A DNA stretch of 64,000 bases, taken from Lysobacteraceae bacterium. Lineage in GTDB: Bacteria > Pseudomonadota > Gammaproteobacteria > Xanthomonadales > Xanthomonadaceae. The notes beneath the pieces were generated by a model, which was given only the letters and a program-made list of their open reading frames with translations, was not told the origin of the DNA and made no database searches. The stretch spans positions 62,001 through 126,000 of the forward strand of contig JAMLIV010000003.1 of NCBI GenBank assembly GCA_023954075.1, in the 5' to 3' direction. Of the stretch, positions 9,199-16,925 are shown piece after piece (the stretch's first letter is position 1; every line of letters starts with the position of its first letter). The translations under genes were made by a program, and so were the position numbers.

Positions 9199-9229
9199 GG
9201 TACAGCATTCAGCGAACGATCCGCAAGGA

Positions 9230-11983
9230 TCAGAAGCGCTGGGTGTAGCGGAAGTACGGCACGCGACCCCACACGTCGTACAGGGTGGTATCCACCGAGT
9301 CCGCCGCGTAGTGGGTGTACAGGTAGTCGTTGCTCGGATCGCGGTTGAGCGCGTTGCGCACGCCGAGGCTGACGGTCGCATCCCACGGTGCCTTGTAGCT
9401 GAACTGCAGGTCGTGCGAGGTGAACGACGGCATGGTCTTGCCGACCAGGCCCTCCGCGTACTCTTCGAACGAGCCGGTGTAGCCGTTCCTCGAGTCACCG
9501 ATCCAGTCGCGATAGGTCCACGAGTGGGTGTGGTGGATGTAGTTGATGTTCCAGGTCACCTCGAAGTCGTTCATCGACCACACGTTCTGCAGACCGGCGC
9601 GGATGCGCGGGGCACCCGGCTGGCCAACGTAGCTCGGGTTGTCGTTGGTGTGCTGGTCGGCCACGTAACCGATCATCAGCTGGTTGCGCAGCGAGCCCCA
9701 GCCGCCCAGATCGAAGTTGGTACGCGCGGTGAAGTCGTAGCCTTCGGTCTGGATCTCGCCCAGGTTGGCGTAGCCGGTCTGGGCGTAGACGATGCCGCCG
9801 GTCACCGGATCGAGCTCGAGGCCCAGGCCGATTTCCGGGTGCGGCGGGTTGGCCGAGGTGCCGGTCGGGAAGAGCGACAGGCCCGTCGGGCACATCGTGA
9901 TGCTGCCGCGCAGACAGCCGGTGATGGTGGCGCTGCCGATGAAGGCGATCTGGTCGGTGATCTTGATGTTGTAGTAATCAAGGCTCATGTTCAGCCAGTT
10001 GGTGGCATCCCACACCACGCCCAGGCTGAACTGCTCGGACTGCTCCGACGTCAGGCTCGGGTTGGCGATGCGCCAGGTGTTGATCTGCGTGGAGCAGCTC
10101 GGGTTGCCCGTGAGCATGATGCAGGTGTCGCGATCGCTGGTGGAATCGGCGCTGAACGACGGCTTGGCGGTGAGGATGTCCAGCGTCGGCGCGCGGAAGC
10201 CTTCGCCGTAGGAGGCGCGGAAGGTCAGGCTGTCGAGCGGCTGCCAGCGCATCGAGACCTTGGGAGCGAAGTCGCTGCCGTAGTCGCTGTACTCGTCGTA
10301 ACGGCCGGCGATGTCGACCTCGAAGTTGCTCAGGAACGGAAACAGGACTTCGAAGTAGACGGCGGTGACATCACGACCACCGGCGGCGGAGTTGCCCGCC
10401 GAGCCCACGACCTGGCCCGACTCGGACAGCGGATCGTAGTTGTCCTGGTAGTATTCCTCGCGGTACTCGGCACCGACCACGGCCGCGGCCGAACCACCGG
10501 ACAGCGAGAACAGGTCGAAACCGGCGTTGGCGTAGAACTCCTTGGTGGAGGTCTTCAGGTCACGCAGGATCGTGGTGGTGAAGCCCAGGCCGTTCGGATT
10601 GCCCGCAAACGGGTCGTAGATGTTGTACGCGCCGGAGGTGATCGGCGCCTGGGCGAGGCCGCCCACGACGTAGTTCTCACCCTTGTCCCAGCCGCGGCTC
10701 TCGACGTAGCGCGCGCCGAAGTCCAGATCGACGGCACCGAGGCGGCCCTGGAAGCCACCGGTGTAGTTGTTGGTGGTGACTTCGGAGAACGAGTCGCGGT
10801 TGCCCAGCGCGGCGAAGCGGTGGAACAGGAACAGGTCCTGGTTGGCGTACTGCGCGTAGAAGTCGTCGTAGTACGGGTTCAGGCCGCCGTCGGCGGGCGC
10901 GGTGCCCGGGTGGTTGGGGCTGCCGGCGACGAGGCGGATCGCACCGCCCGGGAACGGGCTGGACGGCACCGGCGCGTAGCGGCCGAAGGCTTGGGCCTTG
11001 GTGGAAGCGGCGTCGAAGTAGAACGTCCAGTCGTCGTTGATCTCGTAGTCGCCGCGCGCGAAGACCGAGTTGTTCTTCATGCTGGAGATGACGGCCGAGA
11101 CGGCCTTGTGGTTGAACTGGCAAACGCCGGTGCTGGCCTGCCAGAACAGGTCGCTGTCGTCGCCGTTGGTGCACAGGCCGGGGACCGCGGTGCCGTAGGT
11201 CGGGTGCGGCAGGCGCGCGCTGGCCGCGGTGGAGATGCGGGTGGCGAAGTTGTTGGAGTAGACCGAGCCGCCGGGGCCGGCGTACCAGTAGTCGCGGTCG
11301 CGGTTGAACACGATGTCGCGCTCGGCATAGGAGGCGCCGGCCAGCACGCGGCCGCGGTCGCTGGAGGTGCCGATGATGACGCTGCCTTCCTCGGTGTCAC
11401 CGCCGTCTTCCGTCGGGCGGCCCATGCCGAAGCTGATCTGGACGCCATCGAAGTCCTTGCGGGTGATGATGTTGATCACGCCGCCCAGGGCGTCGGAGCC
11501 GTAGATGGCCGAGGCACCGTCGCTGAGGATTTCAAAGCGCTCGACCGCCGCCAGCGGGATCGAGTTGAGGTCCTGGCCCGAGCCGAGCTGCGGGGAGGTC
11601 GGGGCGCGGCGGCCGTCGATCAGGATCAGGGTCCGCTCGGATCCCAGACCGCGCATGCTGACCGTGGTGGCACCAAGGCCCGAGCTGCCCGAGGAGCTCT
11701 GGTAGGAACCGAAGCTGTTGAAGGTGGTGTCGCGCAGGAAGTCGGCGACCGAGATGCTGCCGCTGGCTTCGATCTGCGCGCGGTCCATCACGACGACCGG
11801 CAGCGAGCCTTCAATGTCGGCGCGCTTGATGCGCGAGCCGGTGACTTCGATGCGATCCAGCTTGGTCGCTTCGTCCTTGTCCTGCGCGAAGGCGACGTTG
11901 GCGGTAAGGCCGATGGCACCGGTGGCACCGAGCACGAGGCAGGTTCGCACTGCGTTGCTCAGTAGATTGCGAGTGAACTTCAT
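9230..11983 (-). CDS. TonB-dependent outer membrane receptor
   Basis: This is a 917-residue receptor. A signal peptide ends at NVAFAQ (about residue 33). The TonB box region and plug follow, with IEVTGSRIKRADIEGSLPV, VSMRGLGSERTLILIDGRR and GSDALGGVINIITRKDFDG. A long beta-barrel ends in the aromatic C-terminal residue expected for outer membrane insertion (YFRYTQRF). The repertoire resembles the large Xanthomonadales/Caulobacter-type family that takes up oligosaccharides, peptides or siderophores; the substrate cannot be read from sequence. ATG 11983 has GGAGAG just upstream. The leader contains a 13-bp inverted repeat (see the site at 12026-12087), and a terminator follows at 9171-9198, so it looks monocistronic. 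Confidence 0.95.
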   Translation of the reverse strand: MKFTRNLLSNAVRTCLVLGATGAIGLTANVAFAQDKDEATKLDRIEVTGSRIKRADIEGSLPVVVMDRAQIEASGSISVADFLRDTTFNSFGSYQSSSGSSGLGATTVSMRGLGSERTLILIDGRRAPTSPQLGSGQDLNSIPLAAVERFEILSDGASAIYGSDALGGVINIITRKDFDGVQISFGMGRPTEDGGDTEEGSVIIGTSSDRGRVLAGASYAERDIVFNRDRDYWYAGPGGSVYSNNFATRISTAASARLPHPTYGTAVPGLCTNGDDSDLFWQASTGVCQFNHKAVSAVISSMKNNSVFARGDYEINDDWTFYFDAASTKAQAFGRYAPVPSSPFPGGAIRLVAGSPNHPGTAPADGGLNPYYDDFYAQYANQDLFLFHRFAALGNRDSFSEVTTNNYTGGFQGRLGAVDLDFGARYVESRGWDKGENYVVGGLAQAPITSGAYNIYDPFAGNPNGLGFTTTILRDLKTSTKEFYANAGFDLFSLSGGSAAAVVGAEYREEYYQDNYDPLSESGQVVGSAGNSAAGGRDVTAVYFEVLFPFLSNFEVDIAGRYDEYSDYGSDFAPKVSMRWQPLDSLTFRASYGEGFRAPTLDILTAKPSFSADSTSDRDTCIMLTGNPSCSTQINTWRIANPSLTSEQSEQFSLGVVWDATNWLNMSLDYYNIKITDQIAFIGSATITGCLRGSITMCPTGLSLFPTGTSANPPHPEIGLGLELDPVTGGIVYAQTGYANLGEIQTEGYDFTARTNFDLGGWGSLRNQLMIGYVADQHTNDNPSYVGQPGAPRIRAGLQNVWSMNDFEVTWNINYIHHTHSWTYRDWIGDSRNGYTGSFEEYAEGLVGKTMPSFTSHDLQFSYKAPWDATVSLGVRNALNRDPSNDYLYTHYAADSVDTTLYDVWGRVPYFRYTQRF

Positions 11984-12025
11984 TCTCTCTCTCCAGCTTC
12001 TGTTAAGAGTGGTTTGGTTTGTCCG

Positions 12026-12087
12026 GGATCGGGGGTGTAACCCCTCCCTCCTCAACGTTTGCCGCCGAACGGAGACACCCCCGATCC
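12026..12087 (-). promoter_or_regulatory. Large inverted repeat in the TonB receptor leader
   Basis: A perfect 13-bp inverted repeat (GGATCGGGGGTGT, 12026-12038, with its complement at 12075-12087) encloses 36 bases, about 40-105 bases upstream of the receptor ATG. On the minus-strand transcript it would form a strong stem-loop in the 5' leader. There is no U-tract directly after it, so an ordinary terminator is less likely than a leader control element. Confidence 0.45.
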
Positions 12088-12192
12088 TGCCGCAGTGGTG
12101 GATCATAACAACAAATTTTTAATGTTGGAAGTGTCGCCGGCGGGCGCACGCAACACATTGTTGCGGAAGAACAACAGCGCCCGCGAAAGGCG

Positions 12193-12795
12193 TCATCCGA
12201 CCGTCATCGGAATCAGCGTGCTGATCACGTGGTCGACGTAGGCCTCGAACTCGGCATGCTGCAGGCGCGGCTGGCGCAGATGCAGGGAGAGCTGCAGGAA
12301 GCCGACGTAGGCCGCGTAGGTCAGGTGGGCGCGGTTCTGGGCTTCGACGCGCGCCATGCCGACCTGGCGAAAGGCGAGCATGAGGTAGTCGAGGCGGCGC
12401 TTGGAGACGCGCTGCATCACCGGCTGCACCACGGGATGATCCAGCGCCTTGAGCAGTTCCGAATAGATCACGTGCGAGCGCACCTCGTGCGCGACGCGAA
12501 GGAAAAGCTCGCGCATGCGCTGGCGCGGGTCGGGAATGGCTTCGAGCTGGGCGAAGACCTCGTCCAGTTCGACCTGCTCCCAGCGCTCCAGCGCGGCCTG
12601 CAGCAGGGCATCGCGCGAGGGGAAGTGCCAGTAGAAGCTGCCCTTGGTCACGCCGAGGCGGCGCGCCAGCGGTTCGACCGCCACCGCCCGAACGCCTTCC
12701 TCCGCGATCAGGTCCAGTGCCGCCGCGGCCCAGTGCGTGGCGCTGAGGCGCCGGGTGCGTTCGGCCTTGGCGGAAGCGGTGGCGGATGCACTCAT
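12193..12795 (-). CDS. TetR-family transcriptional regulator (fatty-acid module)
   Basis: This is a 200-residue regulator with the N-terminal TetR helix-turn-helix (HWAAAALDLIAEEGVRAVAV, then RRLGVTKGSFYWHFPSRDAL) and a C-terminal ligand-binding helical domain. ATG 12795 was preferred to the longer frame because the helix-turn-helix then starts at the usual position. It is divergent from the hydrolase-dehydrogenase operon across 115 bases that contain two matching CATAC-N6-GTAT palindromes. It probably represses that operon and responds to an acyl-CoA or fatty acid (inferred from context). Confidence 0.92.
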   Translation of the reverse strand: MSASATASAKAERTRRLSATHWAAAALDLIAEEGVRAVAVEPLARRLGVTKGSFYWHFPSRDALLQAALERWEQVELDEVFAQLEAIPDPRQRMRELFLRVAHEVRSHVIYSELLKALDHPVVQPVMQRVSKRRLDYLMLAFRQVGMARVEAQNRAHLTYAAYVGFLQLSLHLRQPRLQHAEFEAYVDHVISTLIPMTVG

Positions 12796-12860
12796 CAGGC
12801 GGAACTCCGTGGGGTGGTTGCAAGGGTAGTCGGGGGGGAAAGAACGGGCGGGGAAATCAC

Positions 12861-12876
12861 CATACGGGGGCGTATT
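12861..12876. promoter_or_regulatory. Putative TetR operator 1
   Basis: Inverted repeat CATAC-N6-GTATT (CATACGGGGGCGTATT). It overlaps the first base or two of the -35 element of the hydrolase promoter and matches the second site 37 bases downstream in architecture. Confidence 0.55.
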
Positions 12877-12903
12877 GACAGGTGTCGCCGCGCTCAACAT
12901 ACT
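12875..12903 (+). promoter_or_regulatory. Sigma-70-type promoter of the hydrolase-fadE operon
   Basis: TTGACA (12875-12880), a 17-base spacer, then CATACT (12898-12903). A start 7-8 bases downstream of the -10 would fall at about 12910-12911, the A of the hydrolase ATG, which implies a leaderless or nearly leaderless mRNA. Confidence 0.6.
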
Positions 12904-12913
12904 AATGTGTATG
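12898..12913. promoter_or_regulatory. Putative TetR operator 2
   Basis: Inverted repeat CATAC-TAATGT-GTATG covering the -10 element and the start codon of the hydrolase gene. Same half-sites and spacing as operator 1; binding here would block initiation. Confidence 0.58.
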
Positions 12914-13801
12914 GTATCGCAGATCCCTTTCGCACCCGAAGCCTCGGGCCTGACCTATTCCGGCCCGCTGGCGCTGGAACGCTTCGCGGGGCGGCCCTCG
13001 CACCCGGACCTGCTGTTCGCACACGGCTTCGGCCAGACCCGGCTGGCGTGGTCGCGCGCCGCGCGGCAGCTGGCCGCGCAGGGCTATCCGGGCACCAGCT
13101 TCGACGCCCGCGGCCACGGCCAGAGCCGCTGGAACCCGCCGGACCAGGACTACGCGCTGGAGCAATTCGCCGACGACCTGACGCGGCTGGCCGATGAGCA
13201 CGCGCGGCCGCCGGTGCTGGTCGGTGCCTCGATGGGCGGACTGCTCGGGATGTTCGCCCAGACCCACCGCGCGCCGCCGCCGTTTCGCGCCCTGGTGCTG
13301 GCCGACATCACGCCGCGCTGGGAGGCGGCCGGCGTGGAGCGCATCCTCGGCTTCATGACGGCGCACCCGCAAGGCTTCGACAGCCTGGAGCACGCCGCCG
13401 ACGAGATCGCCGGCTACCTGCCGCACCGCGCGCGCAAATCGCCCGCGGATCTGGAAAAAATCCTGTTCCGGACGCCTGCCGGGCGCTGGCGCTGGCACTG
13501 GGATCCGCGCATGGTCGATGCGATCGGCCGCCGCGGCGAGGAATACCAGGCGCATCTGGTCGAGGCCGCGCGCCGCATCGAGGTGCCGGTGCTGCTGGTC
13601 AGCGGCGGGCGCAGCGAGCTGGTGAACGACGCCCACGTGCGCGAGTTCCTCACGCTGGTGCCGCACGCGCAGCACGTCCGCCTGCCCGAGGCCACCCACA
13701 TGGTGGTCGGTGACGACAATGACGCTTTTACTCGAACCATTTCTGCTTTCCTGACGACGCTGCACGCCGACGGCCCGACCTCTCGCGGAGAATCCCGATG
13801 A
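12911..13801 (+). CDS. Alpha/beta hydrolase
   Basis: This is a 296-residue alpha/beta-fold hydrolase. An oxyanion-hole segment (LFAHGFGQTRLAW), a nucleophile elbow GASMGG (G-x-S-x-G, Ser about residue 115) and the catalytic His in EATHMVVGDDND are visible. A substrate could be an acyl ester or acyl-CoA; context with a FadE-like dehydrogenase suggests fatty-acid metabolism. ATG 12911 was chosen; ATG 12905 is in frame two codons upstream but would lie at or before the predicted transcript start. The gene overlaps the dehydrogenase by four bases (ATGA), so the two are coupled. Confidence 0.9.
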   Translation: MVSQIPFAPEASGLTYSGPLALERFAGRPSHPDLLFAHGFGQTRLAWSRAARQLAAQGYPGTSFDARGHGQSRWNPPDQDYALEQFADDLTRLADEHARPPVLVGASMGGLLGMFAQTHRAPPPFRALVLADITPRWEAAGVERILGFMTAHPQGFDSLEHAADEIAGYLPHRARKSPADLEKILFRTPAGRWRWHWDPRMVDAIGRRGEEYQAHLVEAARRIEVPVLLVSGGRSELVNDAHVREFLTLVPHAQHVRLPEATHMVVGDDNDAFTRTISAFLTTLHADGPTSRGESR

Positions 13802-16266
13802 ACATCCTCCTTCCCTTCTTCCTGCTGCTGCTGGCCGGAGCCATCGCGGCCTACCTGCGCGCATCGCTCAAGACCTGGGTGATCCTGAGCGCGGCGGGCC
13901 TCGTCGTTGCGCTGGCAGCCAAGGCCAGCGTCATCGCCACGCTCATCGCCGCCGCGCTGCTGGCGCTGGTGGCGGTGCCGCTGCTCAGCACCGGCCTGCG
14001 CCGCCACCGCATCAGCGCGCCGCTGCTTGCGATCTACCAGAAAATGCTGCCGACGCTCTCGGAAACCGAGCAGACCGCGCTGGAAGCGGGCACGGTCGGC
14101 TTCGAGGGCGAGCTGTTTTCCGGCATGCCGAACTGGAAGTCGCTGATGGACCAGCCCAGGCCGGAGCTGACGGCCGAGGAACAGGCCTTCCTCGACGGCC
14201 CGGTGGAAGAGGTCTGCGCGATGACCAACGACTGGGACATCACCCACGTTCGCGCCGACCTGCCGCCGGAAATCTGGAGCTTCCTGGGCAAGCACAGGTT
14301 CTTCGGCATGATCATTCCGAAGGAGTATGGCGGCCTCGGCTTCTCGGCGCTGGCGCACGCGCGCGTGATTGCAAAGCTGGCCTCGATCTCGGCCACGCTG
14401 TCGTCCACCGTGGGCGTGCCCAACTCGCTCGGGCCGGCGGAGCTGCTGCTGCACTACGGCACCGACGAGCAGAAGAACCACTACCTGCCGCGCCTGGCCG
14501 ACGGACGCGAGATCCCCTGCTTCGCGCTCACCGGCCCGATGGTCGGCTCCGACGCCACCTCGCTGCCCGACTACGGCACGGTCTGCGAGGGCGAGTGGAA
14601 CGGTGCCAAGGTACTCGGCGTCAGGCTCAACTTCGACAAGCGCTACATCACCCTGGCACCGATCGCCACGGTGATCGGGCTGGCCTTCCGCCTGTACGAC
14701 CCGGACGGACTGCTGGGCGACACCAGCGATCGCGGCATCACGCTGGCGCTGATGCCGCGCGAGACGCCGGGCCTGGAGATCGGCCGCCGCCACGTACCAC
14801 TCAACTCCGCCTTCCTCAACGGCCCGGTGCGCGGCCACGAGGTGTTCCTGCCGCTGTCCTCGCTCATCGGCGGCGAGGACTACATCGGCCACGGCTGGCG
14901 CATGCTGGTGGAATGCCTCTCGGTCGGCCGCGGCATCACCCTGCCGTCGACCGCGGCCGGCGGCATGAAGGCCGGCGCGCTGGTCACCGGTGCCTACGCC
15001 CGCATCCGCAAGCAGTTCGGTCTGGCCATCGGCCGCTTCGAGGGCATCGAGGAGGCACTGGCGCGCATCGGCGGCAACGCCTATGCCGGCAGCGCGCTGG
15101 CGCAGGCCACGGCTGCGGCGGTCGATCGCGGGGAAAAACCCGCCGTCGCCACCGCCATCGCCAAGTACCACTGCACCGAGAAGGGCCGCCAGATGGTCAG
15201 CGACGTGATGGACGTGATCGGCGGCAAGGGCATCGTGCTGGGGCCGCGCAACTTCGCCGGGCGCAACTGGCAGGCCGCACCGATCTCGATCACGGTGGAA
15301 GGCGCGAACATCCTCACCCGCTGCCTGATGATCTTCGGCCAGGGCGCGATCCGCTGCCATCCCTGGGTGCTCAAGGAAATGCAGGCGGCGCGCCATCCGG
15401 ATCCGGCCACGCGCCTGCGCGAGTTCGACCACGCGCTGTTCAGCCACATCGGCTTCGCCATCTCCAACGCGGTGCGCAGCCTGGTGCTGGGGCTGACCGG
15501 TGCCAGCTTCGGCACGGTGCCGGGCGATGCCTACACCCGCCGCTACTACCGCAAGCTCAACCGCTACTCGGCCAACCTCGCGCTTGCGGCCGATGTCTCG
15601 ATGCTCACCCTGGGCGGACGGCTCAAGTTCAAGGAACGCCTGTCCGCGCGCCTGGGCGACGTGCTCAGCCAGCTCTACATCGCCAGCGCCATGCTCAAGC
15701 GCTACGAGGATGAAGGTCGCCCGACCGGCGACCGCCCGCTGCTGGCCTGGGCCTTCCACGACTGCGCGCACAAGATCGAGCTGGCGCTGTCCGAGGCGCT
15801 GCGCAACTTCCCGATCAAGCCGGTGGGCTGGGCGCTGTGGATGCTGATCTTCCCCTGGGGCCGCCGTGCGCACGCGCCGGGCGACCGCCTCGGCCACCGC
15901 GTTGCCGCGATCCTGCTTTCGCCGGGCGACGCGCGCGACCGCCTCGGTGCCGGCACCTTCCTGACCCCGTGCGAGAACAACCCGGGCGGACGCATCAACG
16001 CCGCCTTGCCCGTGGTGGTCGCGGCCGAGCCGGTCGAACGCAAGTTCCTCAAGGCGATCAAGGCCGGCCAGATCGAAGCGCGCGAGCACGACGCGCAGCT
16101 GCAGGAAGCGCGCCTCAAGGGCCTGCTGAACGCCGACGAGGTGGCGCTGCTGCAGGAGCTGCACGCGCTCACGCTCGACGCGATCAGCGTGGACGACTTC
16201 GACCCGTCCGAACTGGCGGCGGCAAGCTTCGTGCAGAGGCCCACGCCGCGCAGCAAGGCGGCGTAA
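13798..16266 (+). CDS. fadE: Acyl-CoA dehydrogenase, FadE type
   Basis: This 822-residue protein has the length and layout of FadE (E. coli about 814 residues), the first enzyme of beta-oxidation, which converts acyl-CoA to trans-2-enoyl-CoA with FAD. The N-terminus has two hydrophobic segments (LLPFFLLLLAGAIAAYLRA; LAAKASVIATLIAAALLALV), as in FadE. The dehydrogenase core includes MIIPKEYGGLGFS, CFALTGPMVGSDATSLPD and the C-terminal flavin region GGKGIVLGPRNFAGRNW. A long extension continues to PSELAAASFVQRP. It is translationally coupled to the hydrolase and probably controlled by the divergent TetR regulator. Confidence 0.95.
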   Translation: MNILLPFFLLLLAGAIAAYLRASLKTWVILSAAGLVVALAAKASVIATLIAAALLALVAVPLLSTGLRRHRISAPLLAIYQKMLPTLSETEQTALEAGTVGFEGELFSGMPNWKSLMDQPRPELTAEEQAFLDGPVEEVCAMTNDWDITHVRADLPPEIWSFLGKHRFFGMIIPKEYGGLGFSALAHARVIAKLASISATLSSTVGVPNSLGPAELLLHYGTDEQKNHYLPRLADGREIPCFALTGPMVGSDATSLPDYGTVCEGEWNGAKVLGVRLNFDKRYITLAPIATVIGLAFRLYDPDGLLGDTSDRGITLALMPRETPGLEIGRRHVPLNSAFLNGPVRGHEVFLPLSSLIGGEDYIGHGWRMLVECLSVGRGITLPSTAAGGMKAGALVTGAYARIRKQFGLAIGRFEGIEEALARIGGNAYAGSALAQATAAAVDRGEKPAVATAIAKYHCTEKGRQMVSDVMDVIGGKGIVLGPRNFAGRNWQAAPISITVEGANILTRCLMIFGQGAIRCHPWVLKEMQAARHPDPATRLREFDHALFSHIGFAISNAVRSLVLGLTGASFGTVPGDAYTRRYYRKLNRYSANLALAADVSMLTLGGRLKFKERLSARLGDVLSQLYIASAMLKRYEDEGRPTGDRPLLAWAFHDCAHKIELALSEALRNFPIKPVGWALWMLIFPWGRRAHAPGDRLGHRVAAILLSPGDARDRLGAGTFLTPCENNPGGRINAALPVVVAAEPVERKFLKAIKAGQIEAREHDAQLQEARLKGLLNADEVALLQELHALTLDAISVDDFDPSELAAASFVQRPTPRSKAA

Positions 16267-16268
16267 GA

Positions 16269-16420
16269 ACAGCCCGTCGGGGGCTACGTGGCCGACGTTG
16301 CCGGACATCGAACACCGCGTCGGGGGCGTAGCCCCGACCTGCGCGCCGAGGCGGGAACCCTCTCCACCACCGCAGGTCGGCCCTGCGCGGCCGACGTGGC
16401 TACGCGGCCGACGTCGCCTT
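16269..16420. repeat. Tandem GTCGG...CCGAC palindromes (REP-like cluster)
   Basis: At least three palindromes share GTCGG and CCGAC ends: 16276-16296, 16319-16338 (GTCGGGG-N6-CCCCGAC) and 16376-16395 (GTCGGCC-N6-GGCCGAC). A degenerate copy follows at 16396-16412. The core also occurs at 5759-5779. They fill the spacer between fadE and the thioesterase-like gene and could stall or process the transcript. Confidence 0.55.
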
Positions 16421-16442
16421 CCCATTGATTCGAGGTCATCCG

Positions 16443-16922
16443 ATGCCGTCCACGCTCGCCCTCTACCGCCGCCTCGCCGGCAAGCCGATGGGGCGCTGGC
16501 TGTTCAGCCGCCTGGTCTGCTTCAAGGCACCTTATTTCGGCTCGATCCGTCCGCGCATCGCGCAGCTGGAGCCAGGCTGCTGCAAGGTCACGCTGCGCGA
16601 CCGCCGCGCGGTGCGCAACCACATCGGGACCGTCCACGCGATCGCCATGTGCAACCTGGCGGAGCTGGCCGGAGGGCTGATGGTGGACGCCAGCCTGCCG
16701 CCCTCGATGCGCTGGATACCCAAGGGCATGACGGTGGAATACCTGCGCAAGGCCCACGGCACGCTGGAAGCCACGGCCACGCCCGAGATTCCCGTCGCCG
16801 CCGCGGATAGCGGCTACGAGCTTCCGGTCGCGGTGGCCGTGCGCGACACCAGCGATGAAATCGTGTTCCGCGCCCGCATCACGATGTGGCTGGCACCCAG
16901 GGCGGCACGCGCCGCGCGCTGA
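16443..16922 (+). CDS. DUF4442-type hotdog-fold thioesterase-like protein
   Basis: This is a 159-residue protein resembling the PaaI/DUF4442 hotdog group. Family-like text includes VRNHIGTVHAIAMCNLAELAGGLMVDASLP, where the HAIAM/NLAE stretch is the usual helix of the hotdog fold, and a C-terminal beta strand (VFRARITMWLAP). Such proteins hydrolyse acyl-CoA thioesters, but catalytic activity is not proven for DUF4442. ATG 16443 follows GAGGTC. It is downstream of fadE on the same strand, separated by the palindrome cluster, and converges on the antiporter-like gene with a 3-base gap. Confidence 0.8.
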   Translation: MPSTLALYRRLAGKPMGRWLFSRLVCFKAPYFGSIRPRIAQLEPGCCKVTLRDRRAVRNHIGTVHAIAMCNLAELAGGLMVDASLPPSMRWIPKGMTVEYLRKAHGTLEATATPEIPVAAADSGYELPVAVAVRDTSDEIVFRARITMWLAPRAARAAR

Positions 16923-16925
16923 GCT

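Noticed and set aside
9155..11965. Plus-strand open frame of 936 codons over the TonB receptor
   Set aside because: It is the antisense shadow of a high-GC gene; no ribosome binding site or family motifs, while the minus strand encodes a clear receptor.
13414..16425. Minus-strand open frame of 1003 codons over fadE
   Set aside because: Antisense shadow of the dehydrogenase; no conserved motif and biased composition.
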